DNA of 64,000 nt from VRUE01 sp963703895. GTDB lineage: Bacteria; Actinomycetota; Thermoleophilia; Solirubrobacterales; 70-9. The DNA lies in contig CAVPFX010000002.1 of assembly GCA_963703895.1 (NCBI GenBank), positions 1,178,001 to 1,242,000 of the forward strand. Reading direction: 5' to 3'. The translations under genes and the position numbers were made by a program. The notes beneath the pieces are model-generated. The model was not told the DNA's origin. It saw only the letters and a list, made by a program, of their open reading frames with translations, and did not search any database. Of the stretch, positions 41,957 through 50,510 are shown one piece after another. Within the stretch, counting starts at the first letter, position 1. Every line of letters begins with the position of its first letter.

Positions 41957-42758
41957 ATGATCGAGCAGCTGATCTCGGTAGCACGGGAAGGGGTGCACAG
42001 GCGCCGCGAGCAGGTCCCGCAAGCGGACCTCGAGTCACGCCTGTCCGCGCGCGGCGAGGATCGCCCTTTCAGCGAGGCCCTGGTGCGCCCGGGTCTCTCG
42101 GTGATCGCGGAGTTCAAGCGACGCTCTCCGAGCATCGGTGACATCTCGCCCTCGCGCAGACGTCACCGCCCAGGTCCAGGCCTATGAGCGCGGCGGCGCG
42201 GCGGCGCTCTCGGTGCTCACCGACGAACGGCACTTCGGTGGCTCGCTCGACGATCTGCGCGCTGCGATGGCGGCCTGTGATCTGCCGATTCTGCGCAAGG
42301 ACTTCATCGTCGACTCCTACCAGCTCTACGAGGCGGCGGTGAACGGCGCCGACGCCGTCCTCCTGATCGTGCGCGCGCTCGACGATCGCCATCTGGGCGA
42401 GCTGTACGAGCTGGCCCGCGGGCTCGATCTCGACTGCCTGGTCGAGGTCCACGACGCCGAGGAGCTGCAGCGCGCTCTCGACCTGGACGCCGACGTGATC
42501 GGGATCAACAACCGCGACCTCGACAGCGGCGCCGTCGACGTCTCGACCACCTATGAGCTGATCACCGATGTGCCGGCCGGCAAGACGGTGGTCGCCGAGA
42601 GCGGCATCTCCTCGCGCGAGGAGCTGGAAGAGCTCGACCGGGTCGGTGTCGACGCCGTGCTGATCGGCGGTGCGCTGATGACCGCGCCCGATCCCGAGGC
42701 GAAGGCCCGCGAGCTGACCGGCGCCGACGACGCCACCCGCGAGCACCGACTGCCCTGA
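41957..42758 (+). CDS. trpC: indole-3-glycerol-phosphate synthase, with an apparent +1 frameshift
   Basis: TIM-barrel enzyme of tryptophan synthesis. The first part has VIAEFKRRSPSIGDISPS. Near 42151-42156 one extra base is needed to join it to ADVTAQVQAYERGGAAALSV, TDERHFGGSLDDLRA, PILRKDFIVDSYQLYEA, EVHDAEELQRAL, IGINNRDL and VAESGISSREEL, all expected. ATG 41957 is preferred; a TTG 18 bases upstream is also in frame. Corrected length about 266 residues is normal for TrpC. Confidence 0.93.
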
Positions 42759-42821
42759 TCGAGGCGGAATTTAAGCTCAGCTTGCGGCTCGTTTAGGAAG
42801 CGCTGAGGGAGGCTTCTTACA

Positions 42822-44036
42822 GTGCTTCCCGTGAGTCGCTTCTTTCGCACATCGTTTGGCTCGGCACTGCTTGGCGGCGTCGTGGTCGCAGCGTTCGGTG
42901 CAATCGCTATCGCCGCCGGTTGGCTCGATGCCGGCGACAGCACCACGACGACGATCACGGCGCCGCTCAGCAGTGCTCCTGTCGCCAACACCGAGAGCAG
43001 CGGCGACGCCAACACGGTCAACGAGATCTACCGCCACGACGGGCAGGGGGTCGCCTTCATCGAATCGACGGAGCCGGCCGAAGAATCGTCCTCGCCGTTC
43101 AACCCGTTCGGCGAAGAAGAATCCGGCGGCGGCGGGATCGCCACCGGCTCCGGGTTCCTGATCGACGACGAAGGCCACATCATCACCAACAACCACGTGG
43201 TCGAAGGGGCGACCAAGGTCGAGGTCAAGCTCGGCTCCTCGGACACCAGCCACGAGGCCGAAGTGGTCGGCACCGACCCGGCAACCGACGTCGCCCTGCT
43301 CAAGATCGACGTGCCGGCCGAGCAGCAGCACCCGCTGGCCCTCGGCAACTCCGCCGAGGTGCAGGTCGGCGATCCGGTGGTTGCGATCGGCAACCCCTTC
43401 GGGCTCGATCGCACGGTGACGGCGGGCATCGTCTCCGCTCTGCAGCGCCAGATCCAGGCGCCCAACGGCTTCGCGATCTCGCACGTGATCCAGACCGACG
43501 CGGCGATCAACCCGGGCAACTCCGGTGGCCCGCTGATCGACGCCGAAGGCAAGGTGATCGGGATCAACTCCCAGATCCAGACCGGTGGCAGCAGCGAGGG
43601 CAACGTCGGCATCGGTTTTGCCGTGCCGATCAACACCGCCCGCGAAGTGGTCGAACAGATCGAAGAGCACGGCGAGGTCAAGCACGCCTACATCGGCATC
43701 AGCGGCGGCAGCATCACGCCGGCGCTTGCCAAGGCGCTGAAACTGCCGGTCGAGGAGGGCGTCCTCGTCAACGAAGTCGTCAAAGACAGCCCGGCCGACA
43801 AGGCGGGCATCGAAGGCGGCGACACCAATGCGACGATCGAAGGTGCCAAAGTCACGCTCGGCGGCGACATCATCACCGAGGTCGACGGCAAGCCGGTCGA
43901 CTCGATGGAAGAAGTGGTCGACAAGGTGAACTCGGCGCAACCCGGCGACGAGATGGAGCTGACCCTGCTGCGCGGTGACGACGAAACCGAGCACGTCACC
44001 GTCACCCTCGGCGTGCGGCCGAACTCAGCCGAATAG
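42822..44036 (+). CDS. HtrA/DegP-like membrane-anchored serine protease with PDZ domain
   Basis: 404 residues. N-terminal membrane anchor (SALLGGVVVAAFGAIAIAAG), an acidic/Ser linker, an S1C protease domain with His in ITNNHVVEGA, Asp in ATDVALLKID and Ser in NPGNSGGPLID, then one PDZ domain (HAYIGISGGSITPALAK, GDIITEVDGKPVDSMEEVVDKV). It would act outside the membrane on misfolded proteins. It sits between trpC and trpF and interrupts an otherwise continuous trp cluster. Start GTG 42822; GTG 42831 also possible. Confidence 0.93.
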   Translation: MLPVSRFFRTSFGSALLGGVVVAAFGAIAIAAGWLDAGDSTTTTITAPLSSAPVANTESSGDANTVNEIYRHDGQGVAFIESTEPAEESSSPFNPFGEEESGGGGIATGSGFLIDDEGHIITNNHVVEGATKVEVKLGSSDTSHEAEVVGTDPATDVALLKIDVPAEQQHPLALGNSAEVQVGDPVVAIGNPFGLDRTVTAGIVSALQRQIQAPNGFAISHVIQTDAAINPGNSGGPLIDAEGKVIGINSQIQTGGSSEGNVGIGFAVPINTAREVVEQIEEHGEVKHAYIGISGGSITPALAKALKLPVEEGVLVNEVVKDSPADKAGIEGGDTNATIEGAKVTLGGDIITEVDGKPVDSMEEVVDKVNSAQPGDEMELTLLRGDDETEHVTVTLGVRPNSAE

Positions 44037-44057
44037 GCGCTCCCGTACCCTTGGGGG

Positions 44058-44693
44058 GTGCGGGTCAAGATCTGCGGGATCACCAATCTGGACGACGCGG
44101 CGGAGGCCGTGCTGCTCGGCGCCTGGGCGATCGGGCTGATTCACTACGACAAGAGCCCGCGGGCGTGTCCCGCCGGTGAAGCGGCAGCCATCTGCGCCGC
44201 CTACCGGCGCAAGTGCGAGGTCGTCGGCGTCTTCGTCAACCCGGAGCTGGAGGAAGTGGCCAAGGCGGTCGAGGGCGCCGGCCTGACGATGGTGCAGCTG
44301 AACGGGGCGGAGGGGCCGCAGTTCTGCGCCGAGGTCGCGCGGCGCACCGGGGTAAAGGTGATCAAGGCGATTCACGTCGCCAGCGGTGCGGAGGTGCACG
44401 GGGCGGAGGCGTTCCGGACCGACTTCCACCTCTTCGACCGGCGTGGCAAGGGGCTCTGGGGTGGCACGGGGGAAAGCTTCGACTGGGGCCTGCTGCGCGC
44501 GCATCGCTCCGAGATCCCGGCGATCGTCGCCGGTGGCCTGCGGCCCGAGAATGTCGCCAAAGCGATTGCGGTTACGCACCCGTACGCCGTCGACGTGGCC
44601 AGCGGGGTGGAGGCCGAGCCGGGGCGCAAGGACCATGCCGCGATGGCTGCCTTCTTCGAGGCGGCCAAGGGCGCTAGCGTCACCCCGGCATGA
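44058..44693 (+). CDS. trpF: phosphoribosylanthranilate isomerase
   Basis: 211 residues. VKICGITNLDDAAEAVLLGAWA at the N-terminus with the catalytic Cys, IGLIHYDKSPRACP, VGVFVNPELEEVAKAV, VQLNGAEGPQFC, GGTGESFDWGLL and the phosphate-binding VAGGLRPENVAKAI identify TrpF. GTG start at 44058. It overlaps trpB by 4 bases, indicating tight coupling. Confidence 0.96.
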   Translation: MRVKICGITNLDDAAEAVLLGAWAIGLIHYDKSPRACPAGEAAAICAAYRRKCEVVGVFVNPELEEVAKAVEGAGLTMVQLNGAEGPQFCAEVARRTGVKVIKAIHVASGAEVHGAEAFRTDFHLFDRRGKGLWGGTGESFDWGLLRAHRSEIPAIVAGGLRPENVAKAIAVTHPYAVDVASGVEAEPGRKDHAAMAAFFEAAKGASVTPA

Positions 44694-45877
44694 GCGCGGT
44701 CGAGGAGCGATTCGGGCCCTACGGGGGGCGCTACGTGCCGGAGACGCTGATCGCCGCGCTCGACGAGCTCAGCTTGGCTTGGAGCGAGGCCCGCGTCGAC
44801 CCCGCCTTCAATCAGCGCTTGCGCCTCTTGCACCGCGACTTCATCGGCCGGCCGACGCCGCTCTACCTCGCCGACCGGCTCTCGGCCAAGGCCGGGCGCC
44901 GCGTCTACCTCAAGCGCGAGGACCTCGCCCACACCGGTGCCCACAAGATCAACAACGCGATCGGCCAGGCGCTGCTCGCCGAGCGGATGGGCAAGCCGCG
45001 GGTGATCGCCGAGACCGGCGCCGGCCAGCACGGCGTCGCCACCGCGACCGCCTGCGCCCTGCTCGGGCTCGAGTGCGTCGTCTACATGGGCTCCGAGGAC
45101 ATTCGCCGCCAGCGGCCCAACGTCGAGCGGATGGGCCTGCTCGGCGCCGAGGTTGTCCCGGTCGAGGCCGGGGCGCGGACGCTGAAGGAGGCCAGCAGCG
45201 CCGCGATCCGCGACTGGGTCGCCGCGGTCGAGACGACCCACTACATAATCGGCTCCGCGGTCGGCCCCGCTCCCTACCCGGCACTGGTCCGCGATCTGCA
45301 GCGCGTGATCGGCGACGAGGCTCGGGAGCAGGCGATGAGCGCCGAGGGGGCGCTGCCGGATCGCGTGATCGCCTGCGTCGGCGGCGGCTCCAACGCGATC
45401 GGGATCTTCACCCCCTTCATCGAGGATGCCGGGGTCGAGCTGATCGGCGTCGAGGCGGCGGGGGAGGGGGTCGACACCGACCGCCACGGCGCCTCGCTGG
45501 GCAAGGGCAGCACCGGCGTCTTGCACGGATCGCTCTCCTCCGTCCTCGCCGACGAGGAGGGGCAGATCCTCGAGGCGCACTCGATCTCGGCCGGTCTCGA
45601 CTACCCCGGCGTCGGCCCCCAGCACGCTCACCTGCGCGACACGGGGCGAGCCAGCTACTTCGCGATCACCGACGCGCAGGCGCTGGACGCCTTCTCCACG
45701 CTAACGCGGCTCGAGGGGATCATTCCGGCGCTGGAGTCCTCGCACGCTATTGCGTGGTTCCTGGACAACAGCGACGGCAATGACGGTTACGACGTTCTGT
45801 GTCTCTCGGGGAGAGGCGACAAGGACCTGGCCGAGGTTCTGGAGCAACGCGACAGGGTTGGGGGAGCCGGGGGATGA
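44690..45877 (+). CDS. trpB: tryptophan synthase beta chain
   Basis: 395 residues. PLP enzyme that joins indole and serine: FGPYGGRYVPETLIAALDEL, the lysine motif KREDLAHTGAHKINNAIGQ, ETGAGQHGVATATACALLG and the phosphate-binding VGGGSNAIGIF. The C-terminus (AEVLEQRDRVGGAGG) is normal. It forms the alpha-beta complex with TrpA, whose ATG overlaps the trpB stop by 4 bases. Confidence 0.98.
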   Translation: MSAVEERFGPYGGRYVPETLIAALDELSLAWSEARVDPAFNQRLRLLHRDFIGRPTPLYLADRLSAKAGRRVYLKREDLAHTGAHKINNAIGQALLAERMGKPRVIAETGAGQHGVATATACALLGLECVVYMGSEDIRRQRPNVERMGLLGAEVVPVEAGARTLKEASSAAIRDWVAAVETTHYIIGSAVGPAPYPALVRDLQRVIGDEAREQAMSAEGALPDRVIACVGGGSNAIGIFTPFIEDAGVELIGVEAAGEGVDTDRHGASLGKGSTGVLHGSLSSVLADEEGQILEAHSISAGLDYPGVGPQHAHLRDTGRASYFAITDAQALDAFSTLTRLEGIIPALESSHAIAWFLDNSDGNDGYDVLCLSGRGDKDLAEVLEQRDRVGGAGG

Positions 45878-46794
45878 CTCGCTGGAGCGACAGCGGAGAG
45901 GACGTGGCGGAGGGGAGTCCGGGGGTGGTCTCCCGGAGCCTCCCCGCTGTTGCTCCGGGAGACCACCCCCGGACTCCCAGCCCCACAGCTTCACCGGGTT
46001 TGGAGCGGATCGCCGCGGCATTCCGGGCGGCGAAAGCTGAAGGTCGGGCGGCGCTGATGCCCTACATGATGACCGGCTATCCCAACCGCGAGACGGCGAT
46101 CGCGGTGGCCAATGCTTACGCGGACTCCGGGGCAGATTTGGTTGAGCTTGGGGTGCCGTTCTCCGACCCACTGGCGGATGGGCCGACGATTCACGCGGCC
46201 GCCACTGCGGCGTTGGAGGTTGGGGCGACGCTGGAGACGGCGATGGAGATTTGCGAGGCGATCTCGGAGCGGGTGCCGGTGGTGTTCATGGTCTACTCGA
46301 ACATGGTGCTCGCCCATGGTGGGGCGGAGGCGTTTGCCGAGCGGGCGCTTGCCGTTGGAGCGGCGGGCGCGATCGTCCCGGATATGCCGCTGGAGGAAGC
46401 GGAGCCGGTGCGGGAGGCGTTTGCCGCGGTGGGCCTGGCGCTGGTGCCGCTGGTCGCGCCGACCACGCCGGCGGAGAGGCGGGCGCGGATTTGTGACGTG
46501 GCGCAGGGCTTCGTCTACGTCGTCTCGACCGTTGGGACCACCGGCGAGCGCGATGAGCTGCCGGCGGAGTTGAGTGATCTGGTCACGGCGACGAAGGCCG
46601 AGGCCGAGGTTCCCGTCGCGGTCGGCTTTGGCATTGGCACGCCCGCCCAGGCCGCGCAAGTGGGCGAGGTGGCCGATGGAGTCATCGTCGGCAGTCGCCT
46701 GGTTCGCGCCGCTGGGGAGGCGGGAGGACCGAATGCCGCCGGTGAGGCCGTCGGCGGCTTCCTGCGCGAGGCGCGCGCCGCCCTCGCGGGCTGA
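45874..46794 (+). CDS. trpA: tryptophan synthase alpha chain with an N-terminal palindromic insert
   Basis: 306 residues, about 35 longer than usual. The enzyme proper begins at about residue 38 (GLERIAAAFRAAKAEGRAAL, YMMTGYPN) and has ELGVPFSDPLADGPTIHAAA, YSNMVLAHGG, VPDMPLEEAEPV and VGFGIGTPAQAAQVGEVADG. The first 37 residues include GSPGVVSRSLPAVAPGDH and are encoded mostly by the 66-bp palindrome at 45913-45978. The prmA insert is almost the same peptide. ATG 45874 overlaps the trpB stop; a start after the insert is not obvious, so the insert is probably translated. Confidence 0.94.
   Translation: MTRWSDSGEDVAEGSPGVVSRSLPAVAPGDHPRTPSPTASPGLERIAAAFRAAKAEGRAALMPYMMTGYPNRETAIAVANAYADSGADLVELGVPFSDPLADGPTIHAAATAALEVGATLETAMEICEAISERVPVVFMVYSNMVLAHGGAEAFAERALAVGAAGAIVPDMPLEEAEPVREAFAAVGLALVPLVAPTTPAERRARICDVAQGFVYVVSTVGTTGERDELPAELSDLVTATKAEAEVPVAVGFGIGTPAQAAQVGEVADGVIVGSRLVRAAGEAGGPNAAGEAVGGFLREARAALAG
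45913..45978. repeat. 66-bp in-frame palindromic element in trpA
   Basis: Perfect 27-bp arms (45913-45939 and 45952-45978) around loop CTCCCCGCTGTT, the reverse complement of the loop of the prmA element. The inner arm GTCTCCCGGAGC is shared. The outer arm begins GGGAGTCCGGGGGTG, differing from prmA (GGAAGCCCGGGGAGG) at four positions that are all compensated in the opposite arm. Both copies are read in the same codon phase although oriented oppositely. Confidence 0.96.
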
Positions 46795-46830
46795 GACCGC
46801 GGCCGCGCGAATGGATAGGATGCCGGCCGC

Positions 46831-46980
46831 ATGGGAATGGTGATCACACTCTTTCTTGCCCTCGCGACCACGACTGTCGGTTACGCCGTGTTCGGCCAGG
46901 GCGGCGGCGTCGCCGGCCTGATCTTCTTCGGCATCCTGATCATCGGCGCCTCAGTTCGCGTCTTCGCACCCAAGTCCTAG
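46831..46980 (+). CDS. 49-residue membrane peptide
   Basis: ATG 46831 to TAG 46980. It has two hydrophobic segments (MVITLFLALATTTVGYAVF and VAGLIFFGILIIGASVRVF) around a GQGGG turn and a basic PKS end. Not recognised as a known family. It lies between trpA and the convergent methyltransferase gene. Coding potential is supported by the clean hydrophobic pattern and a start 36 bases after trpA. Confidence 0.6.
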   Translation: MGMVITLFLALATTTVGYAVFGQGGGVAGLIFFGILIIGASVRVFAPKS

Positions 46981-46992
46981 CCCGCCGCTGGC

Positions 46993-47808
46993 TCAGGCCC
47001 GCGTGGCGAGGACCTGCAGGTACTGGGGTTCGATGACGAAAGCGCGATCTCCCGCCGTGTTGCACTTGCCCAGCTGCTCTCGCAGGTCTGCCTCCAACGC
47101 GGCTTCGCCATCGGGGCCGACCCGGTCGAAGGCCATCTTGATCGGACCGAAGTAGCTGCGGAAGATCTCCAGGTAGTGATCGATTGACCTGAACGCCTGA
47201 CGCGAGACCCTGCGCTCGAAGCGCAGGTCAGCCACTCCGTCGCCGAAGAGCTCGCGCACGTGGTCCTCGGTCCCCCAGAGCACGGGCGGCGTGAACCCGG
47301 ACGGCGGCGGTGCGTGCTTGGCGACGATCGCGAAGAGCTGGCTCACCGGGCCGTCGGGGACCCAGTTCGCCATGCCGATCCGGCCGCCAGGGGTGCAGAC
47401 GCGCAGCAGCTCCGTCGCCGCTTGCTCTTGGTCGGGCGCGAACATCGCGCCGAAGACGGAGGCGACCACGTTGAACTCACCATCGGCGAAGGGCAGCTCA
47501 GCGGCATCGCCCGCGACGAACTCGATGTCCAGACGCTCGGCGGCGGCGCGCTCGCGGGCTCGATCGAGCAGGGCCGGCACGAAGTCGACCCCGGTCACGC
47601 CACCCCAGGTGCGCCGTGCGGCTGCGATCGCGGCGTTGCCACTGCCGCAAGCAACGTCGAGCACCCGTTGGCCGGGAACGACGTCGAGCGCTTCGACCAG
47701 TTCCTCGGAGACCATCATCACGATCGCGGCAACCACCGCGAAGTCCCCCTCCGACCAAGTCTTCTGCCCCGCCTCGCGCAGCGCTTGCATATCTACCGCG
47801 TCGCTCAT
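46993..47808 (-). CDS. class I SAM-dependent methyltransferase (UbiE/MenG-like)
   Basis: 271 residues. SAM-binding VLDVACGSGNAAIAAARR (motif I), then VTGVDFVPALLDRARERA, GDAAELPFADGEFNVVASVFG and TPGGRIGMANWVPDG. The substrate is not evident; the closest groups methylate quinones or small molecules. ATG 47808 (MSDAVDMQALRE) has a good GGAGTGAGG ribosome site; an upstream ATG in the same frame lies inside the palindrome at 47837-47883 and is less likely to be used. Confidence 0.85.
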   Translation of the reverse strand: MSDAVDMQALREAGQKTWSEGDFAVVAAIVMMVSEELVEALDVVPGQRVLDVACGSGNAAIAAARRTWGGVTGVDFVPALLDRARERAAAERLDIEFVAGDAAELPFADGEFNVVASVFGAMFAPDQEQAATELLRVCTPGGRIGMANWVPDGPVSQLFAIVAKHAPPPSGFTPPVLWGTEDHVRELFGDGVADLRFERRVSRQAFRSIDHYLEIFRSYFGPIKMAFDRVGPDGEAALEADLREQLGKCNTAGDRAFVIEPQYLQVLATRA

Positions 47809-47836
47809 CCTCACTCCTTTCGCCAGCCTCATCCCG

Positions 47837-47883
47837 AACTGCATCAACTTTTCCACCCACCAGATAGAGAAGTTGATGCAGTT
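47837..47883. repeat. AACTGCATCAACTT palindrome, copy 1
   Basis: Perfect 14-bp arms (47837-47850 and 47870-47883) around a 19-base loop, in the divergent gap between the methyltransferase and phosphofructokinase genes. A second copy at 59907-59957 has the same arms and an equally spaced loop sharing TCTATCTG. It may be an operator for a common regulator or another dispersed repeat. Confidence 0.85.
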
Positions 47884-47938
47884 GGTCTTGTTCGAACCTA
47901 GCGCTTGGTCGCGGGTTCGTCACGGCTAATCTGAGGCG

Positions 47939-48967
47939 ATGCGGATCGGCGTGCTCACCGGCGGTGGAGATTGCCCCGGCCTCAATGCCGTGATCCGCGC
48001 AATCGTGCGCAAGGGGGTCGAACAGCGTGGCCATGAGTTTGTCGGCTATCGCGACGGCTGGCGTGGGCCGCTGGAGCGCGACAGCCGCCCGCTCGGCGTG
48101 CCCGAGGTGCGCGGCATCCTGCCCCGCGGCGGCACGATCCTCGGCGCTTCGCGGACCAACCCCTTCAAGGAGGAAGGCGGGGCTGAGCGCCTGGCCGAGA
48201 ATCTCGAGGCCGACGGCGTGGACGGTCTGATCGCGATCGGCGGCGAGGACACGCTCGGTGCCGCCTCCCGCCTTTATGCGGAGCACGGGGTGAACGTGGT
48301 TGGTGTGCCTAAGACGATCGACAACGACCTCGGCGCCACCGATTACACCTTCGGCTTCGACACCGCGGTCAACATCGCGATGGAGGCGATCGATCGCCTG
48401 CACACGACCGCGGACAGCCACCACCGGGTTCTGATCGTCGAGGTGATGGGCCGCCATGCCGGCTGGATCGCCTTCCACGCCGGCCTCGCCGGCGGCGCCA
48501 ACGTGATCTTGATTCCCGAGCTGCCCTTCGATCTCGATCGGGTCTGCGAGTTCGTCGGCCGCCGCTTCGAGCACCAGTTCGCGCCGATCCTCGTCGTCGC
48601 CGAGGGCGCTCAGCCGGTCGGTGGCATGCCCGAGACCAAGAACGAGAAGCTCGACCAGTTCGGCCACGTCGCCCTCGGCGGCATCGCCCACTGGCTCGAG
48701 GGGGAGATCGAGCGGCACACGGGCAAGGAGGCGCGGGCCACGGTGCTCGGGCACGTGCAGCGGGGCGGCACGCCGACCGCCTTTGACCGGGTGCTGGCGA
48801 CGCGATTTGGGTTGCACGCGATCGATGCTGCGGATGCGGGGGGCTGGGGCAAGATGACGGCGCTGCGCGGCACCGACATCGAGCTGGTCGATTTGAGCGA
48901 GGCGACTGCTGAGCTGAAGACGGTGCCGGAGTCTTTGTACTCGGAGGCTGAGGTTTTCTTTGGCTAG
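47939..48967 (+). CDS. phosphofructokinase, probably PPi-dependent
   Basis: 342 residues. Group III 6-phosphofructokinase: VLTGGGDCPGLNAVIRAIV at the N-terminus, VPKTIDNDL, EVMGRHAGWIAFHAGLAGGA and LGHVQRGGTPTAFDR. The phosphate-donor site reads IAIGGEDTLGAA, with Asp where ATP enzymes have Gly, as in the PPi-dependent enzyme of Amycolatopsis; this favours a reversible PPi-linked step. Start ATG 47939. A hairpin element follows 13 bases after the stop. Confidence 0.9.
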   Translation: MRIGVLTGGGDCPGLNAVIRAIVRKGVEQRGHEFVGYRDGWRGPLERDSRPLGVPEVRGILPRGGTILGASRTNPFKEEGGAERLAENLEADGVDGLIAIGGEDTLGAASRLYAEHGVNVVGVPKTIDNDLGATDYTFGFDTAVNIAMEAIDRLHTTADSHHRVLIVEVMGRHAGWIAFHAGLAGGANVILIPELPFDLDRVCEFVGRRFEHQFAPILVVAEGAQPVGGMPETKNEKLDQFGHVALGGIAHWLEGEIERHTGKEARATVLGHVQRGGTPTAFDRVLATRFGLHAIDAADAGGWGKMTALRGTDIELVDLSEATAELKTVPESLYSEAEVFFG

Positions 48968-48979
48968 CGCTAGGCAGGG

Positions 48980-49056
48980 GAGGGACGGGTGCCCCCTGCC
49001 AAAACGAGCGGCCGGAGGCCGCTCTTGAGTGTTTTGGCAGGGGGCACCCGTCCCTC
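48980..49056. repeat. hairpin element, CCAAAAC/GTTTTGG family (copy C)
   Basis: Perfect 26-bp arms (48980-49005, GAGGGACGGGTGCCCCCTGC then CAAAAC, and 49031-49056) around a 25-base core that itself folds (GAGCGGCC-GGA-GGCCGCTC) and ends TTGAGT, as in copy B. Outer arms differ from copies A and B. Same orientation as both, again downstream of a gene. Confidence 0.92.
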
Positions 49057-49063
49057 TTCCGTC

Positions 49064-49579
49064 TTGCGCAGGACCAATGAAGAAGCTGGCTCTGTTCGGC
49101 GCCGCTTCACCCCGCTCATGTGTGCGGTTGGACTGGCAGCGGTTTGCGTTCTGCTCGTCGGAGCTGCTGGTTGCGGGTCGGGTACGGGTGTCTCCGAGGA
49201 CGCGACTGTGACCGCTTACGTCGAAGCTCCCTTGTGTGTGAGCGCGAAACGGGAGCTTGCGGAGCACGACGGGCGTGCGGGCGACCTGCGGGTCCGAGCG
49301 ATTTGCCTGCCGCCGGCAGCTGACGCAAAGAAGCTCAGCCTGGCAACGCTTGGCGCCAACGCTCGCCGGGCAACGGAGGACTCGACCACCGTCGCTTACC
49401 TAGAAGCCTCCGACCCCAGGGCATCGCGGTTCACGCACCCAATCCTGGAAACCGCCGAGGTCCCCTGGATCTCAGAGGATTCCGGTGCCGCCGCCATGTC
49501 GCGCCTGCTCGAGCTCATCGAATCCGCCGACTCGGGCTCCCTGCGCGAACAGCTCGGCGAAGCCCTGAACGAGACCTAG
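49064..49579 (+). CDS. small lipoprotein of unknown function
   Basis: About 171 residues. The N-terminus has a basic lead and a lipoprotein signal (LMCAVGLAAVCVLLVGAAGC) with the lipobox Cys, then a short exported domain (VTAYVEAPLCVSAKRELAEH) resembling the start of periplasmic-binding-like proteins, and an acidic C-terminal helix. TTG 49064 gives a sensible n-region; ATG 49118 would be very close to the hydrophobic part. The frame also runs open into the hairpin at 48980-49056. Confidence 0.65.
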   Translation: MRRTNEEAGSVRRRFTPLMCAVGLAAVCVLLVGAAGCGSGTGVSEDATVTAYVEAPLCVSAKRELAEHDGRAGDLRVRAICLPPAADAKKLSLATLGANARRATEDSTTVAYLEASDPRASRFTHPILETAEVPWISEDSGAAAMSRLLELIESADSGSLREQLGEALNET

Positions 49580-49608
49580 TCGAGCCTTGGAACGACACCC
49601 CTCCCACG

Positions 49609-50510
49609 CTAGAAGAGGTCGCTCAGTGCCTCTTCGAGGTCTGGATGCTGGAACTGGTACCCGAGGTCGAGTGCTCGTCTGGGCATGACCCGCTGCCCAC
49701 CCCGCAGCACCTGCCCGAACTCCTTGCCGTACATGAGATCCACGGTGAGTCCCGGGACTGGCACCACGGCCGGCCTGCCGAGCGCTTTGCCGAGCGCCTT
49801 GGAGAACACCTTGTTGGTCACCGGATGCGGCGCCGTCGCGTTGACCACGCCGCTCACCTTGTCGTTGTCGAGCGCCCAGAGCAGGATGCCGACCTCGTCG
49901 GAAACGTGGATCCAGGAGACGTACTGGTTGCCGCCGGCGAGCGGGCCGCCGACGCCGAGCTTGAAGGGGGTCAGCTGCGCGCCGAGGAAGCCGCCGCGCG
50001 GATCGAGCACGTGGCCGGTGCGGACGATCGCGAGGCGGACGCCGGTGGGGTCGACCTCGTGCGCTGCCTGCTCCCACTCGCGCACCACCTCGGCGTCGAA
50101 GCTCGCGCCCGGCTCGCTTGACTCGTCGACGATTGCATCGCCGCGGTCGCCGTAGTAGCCGATCGCCGACTGGCTGACAAGCACTTTCGGCTTGTGCTGC
50201 AGGGCCGAGATCGTGCCGACCAGGTTGTGCGTGCCGGTGCGGCGGCTCTCCATGATCCGCTCTTTGGCCTCGGCGGTCCAGCGCTGGTTGATCTTCTCGC
50301 CGAGCAGGTGGATGACGCCATCGACGCCATCGAAGGCCGCCTCCGGCGGTCGTTCCAGCAGCGGCTCCCAGGCGTGCCAGGTGACGCTGGGGTTGGTGCC
50401 CCGCGCCTGGTTTGGGTCGCGGGTGAGGCCGACAACGGTGTCACCGCGAACCAACAGCGAGTCGCAGAGCGCCGACCCGATGAAACCGCTGGCTCCGGTG
50501 ACGAGGACCT

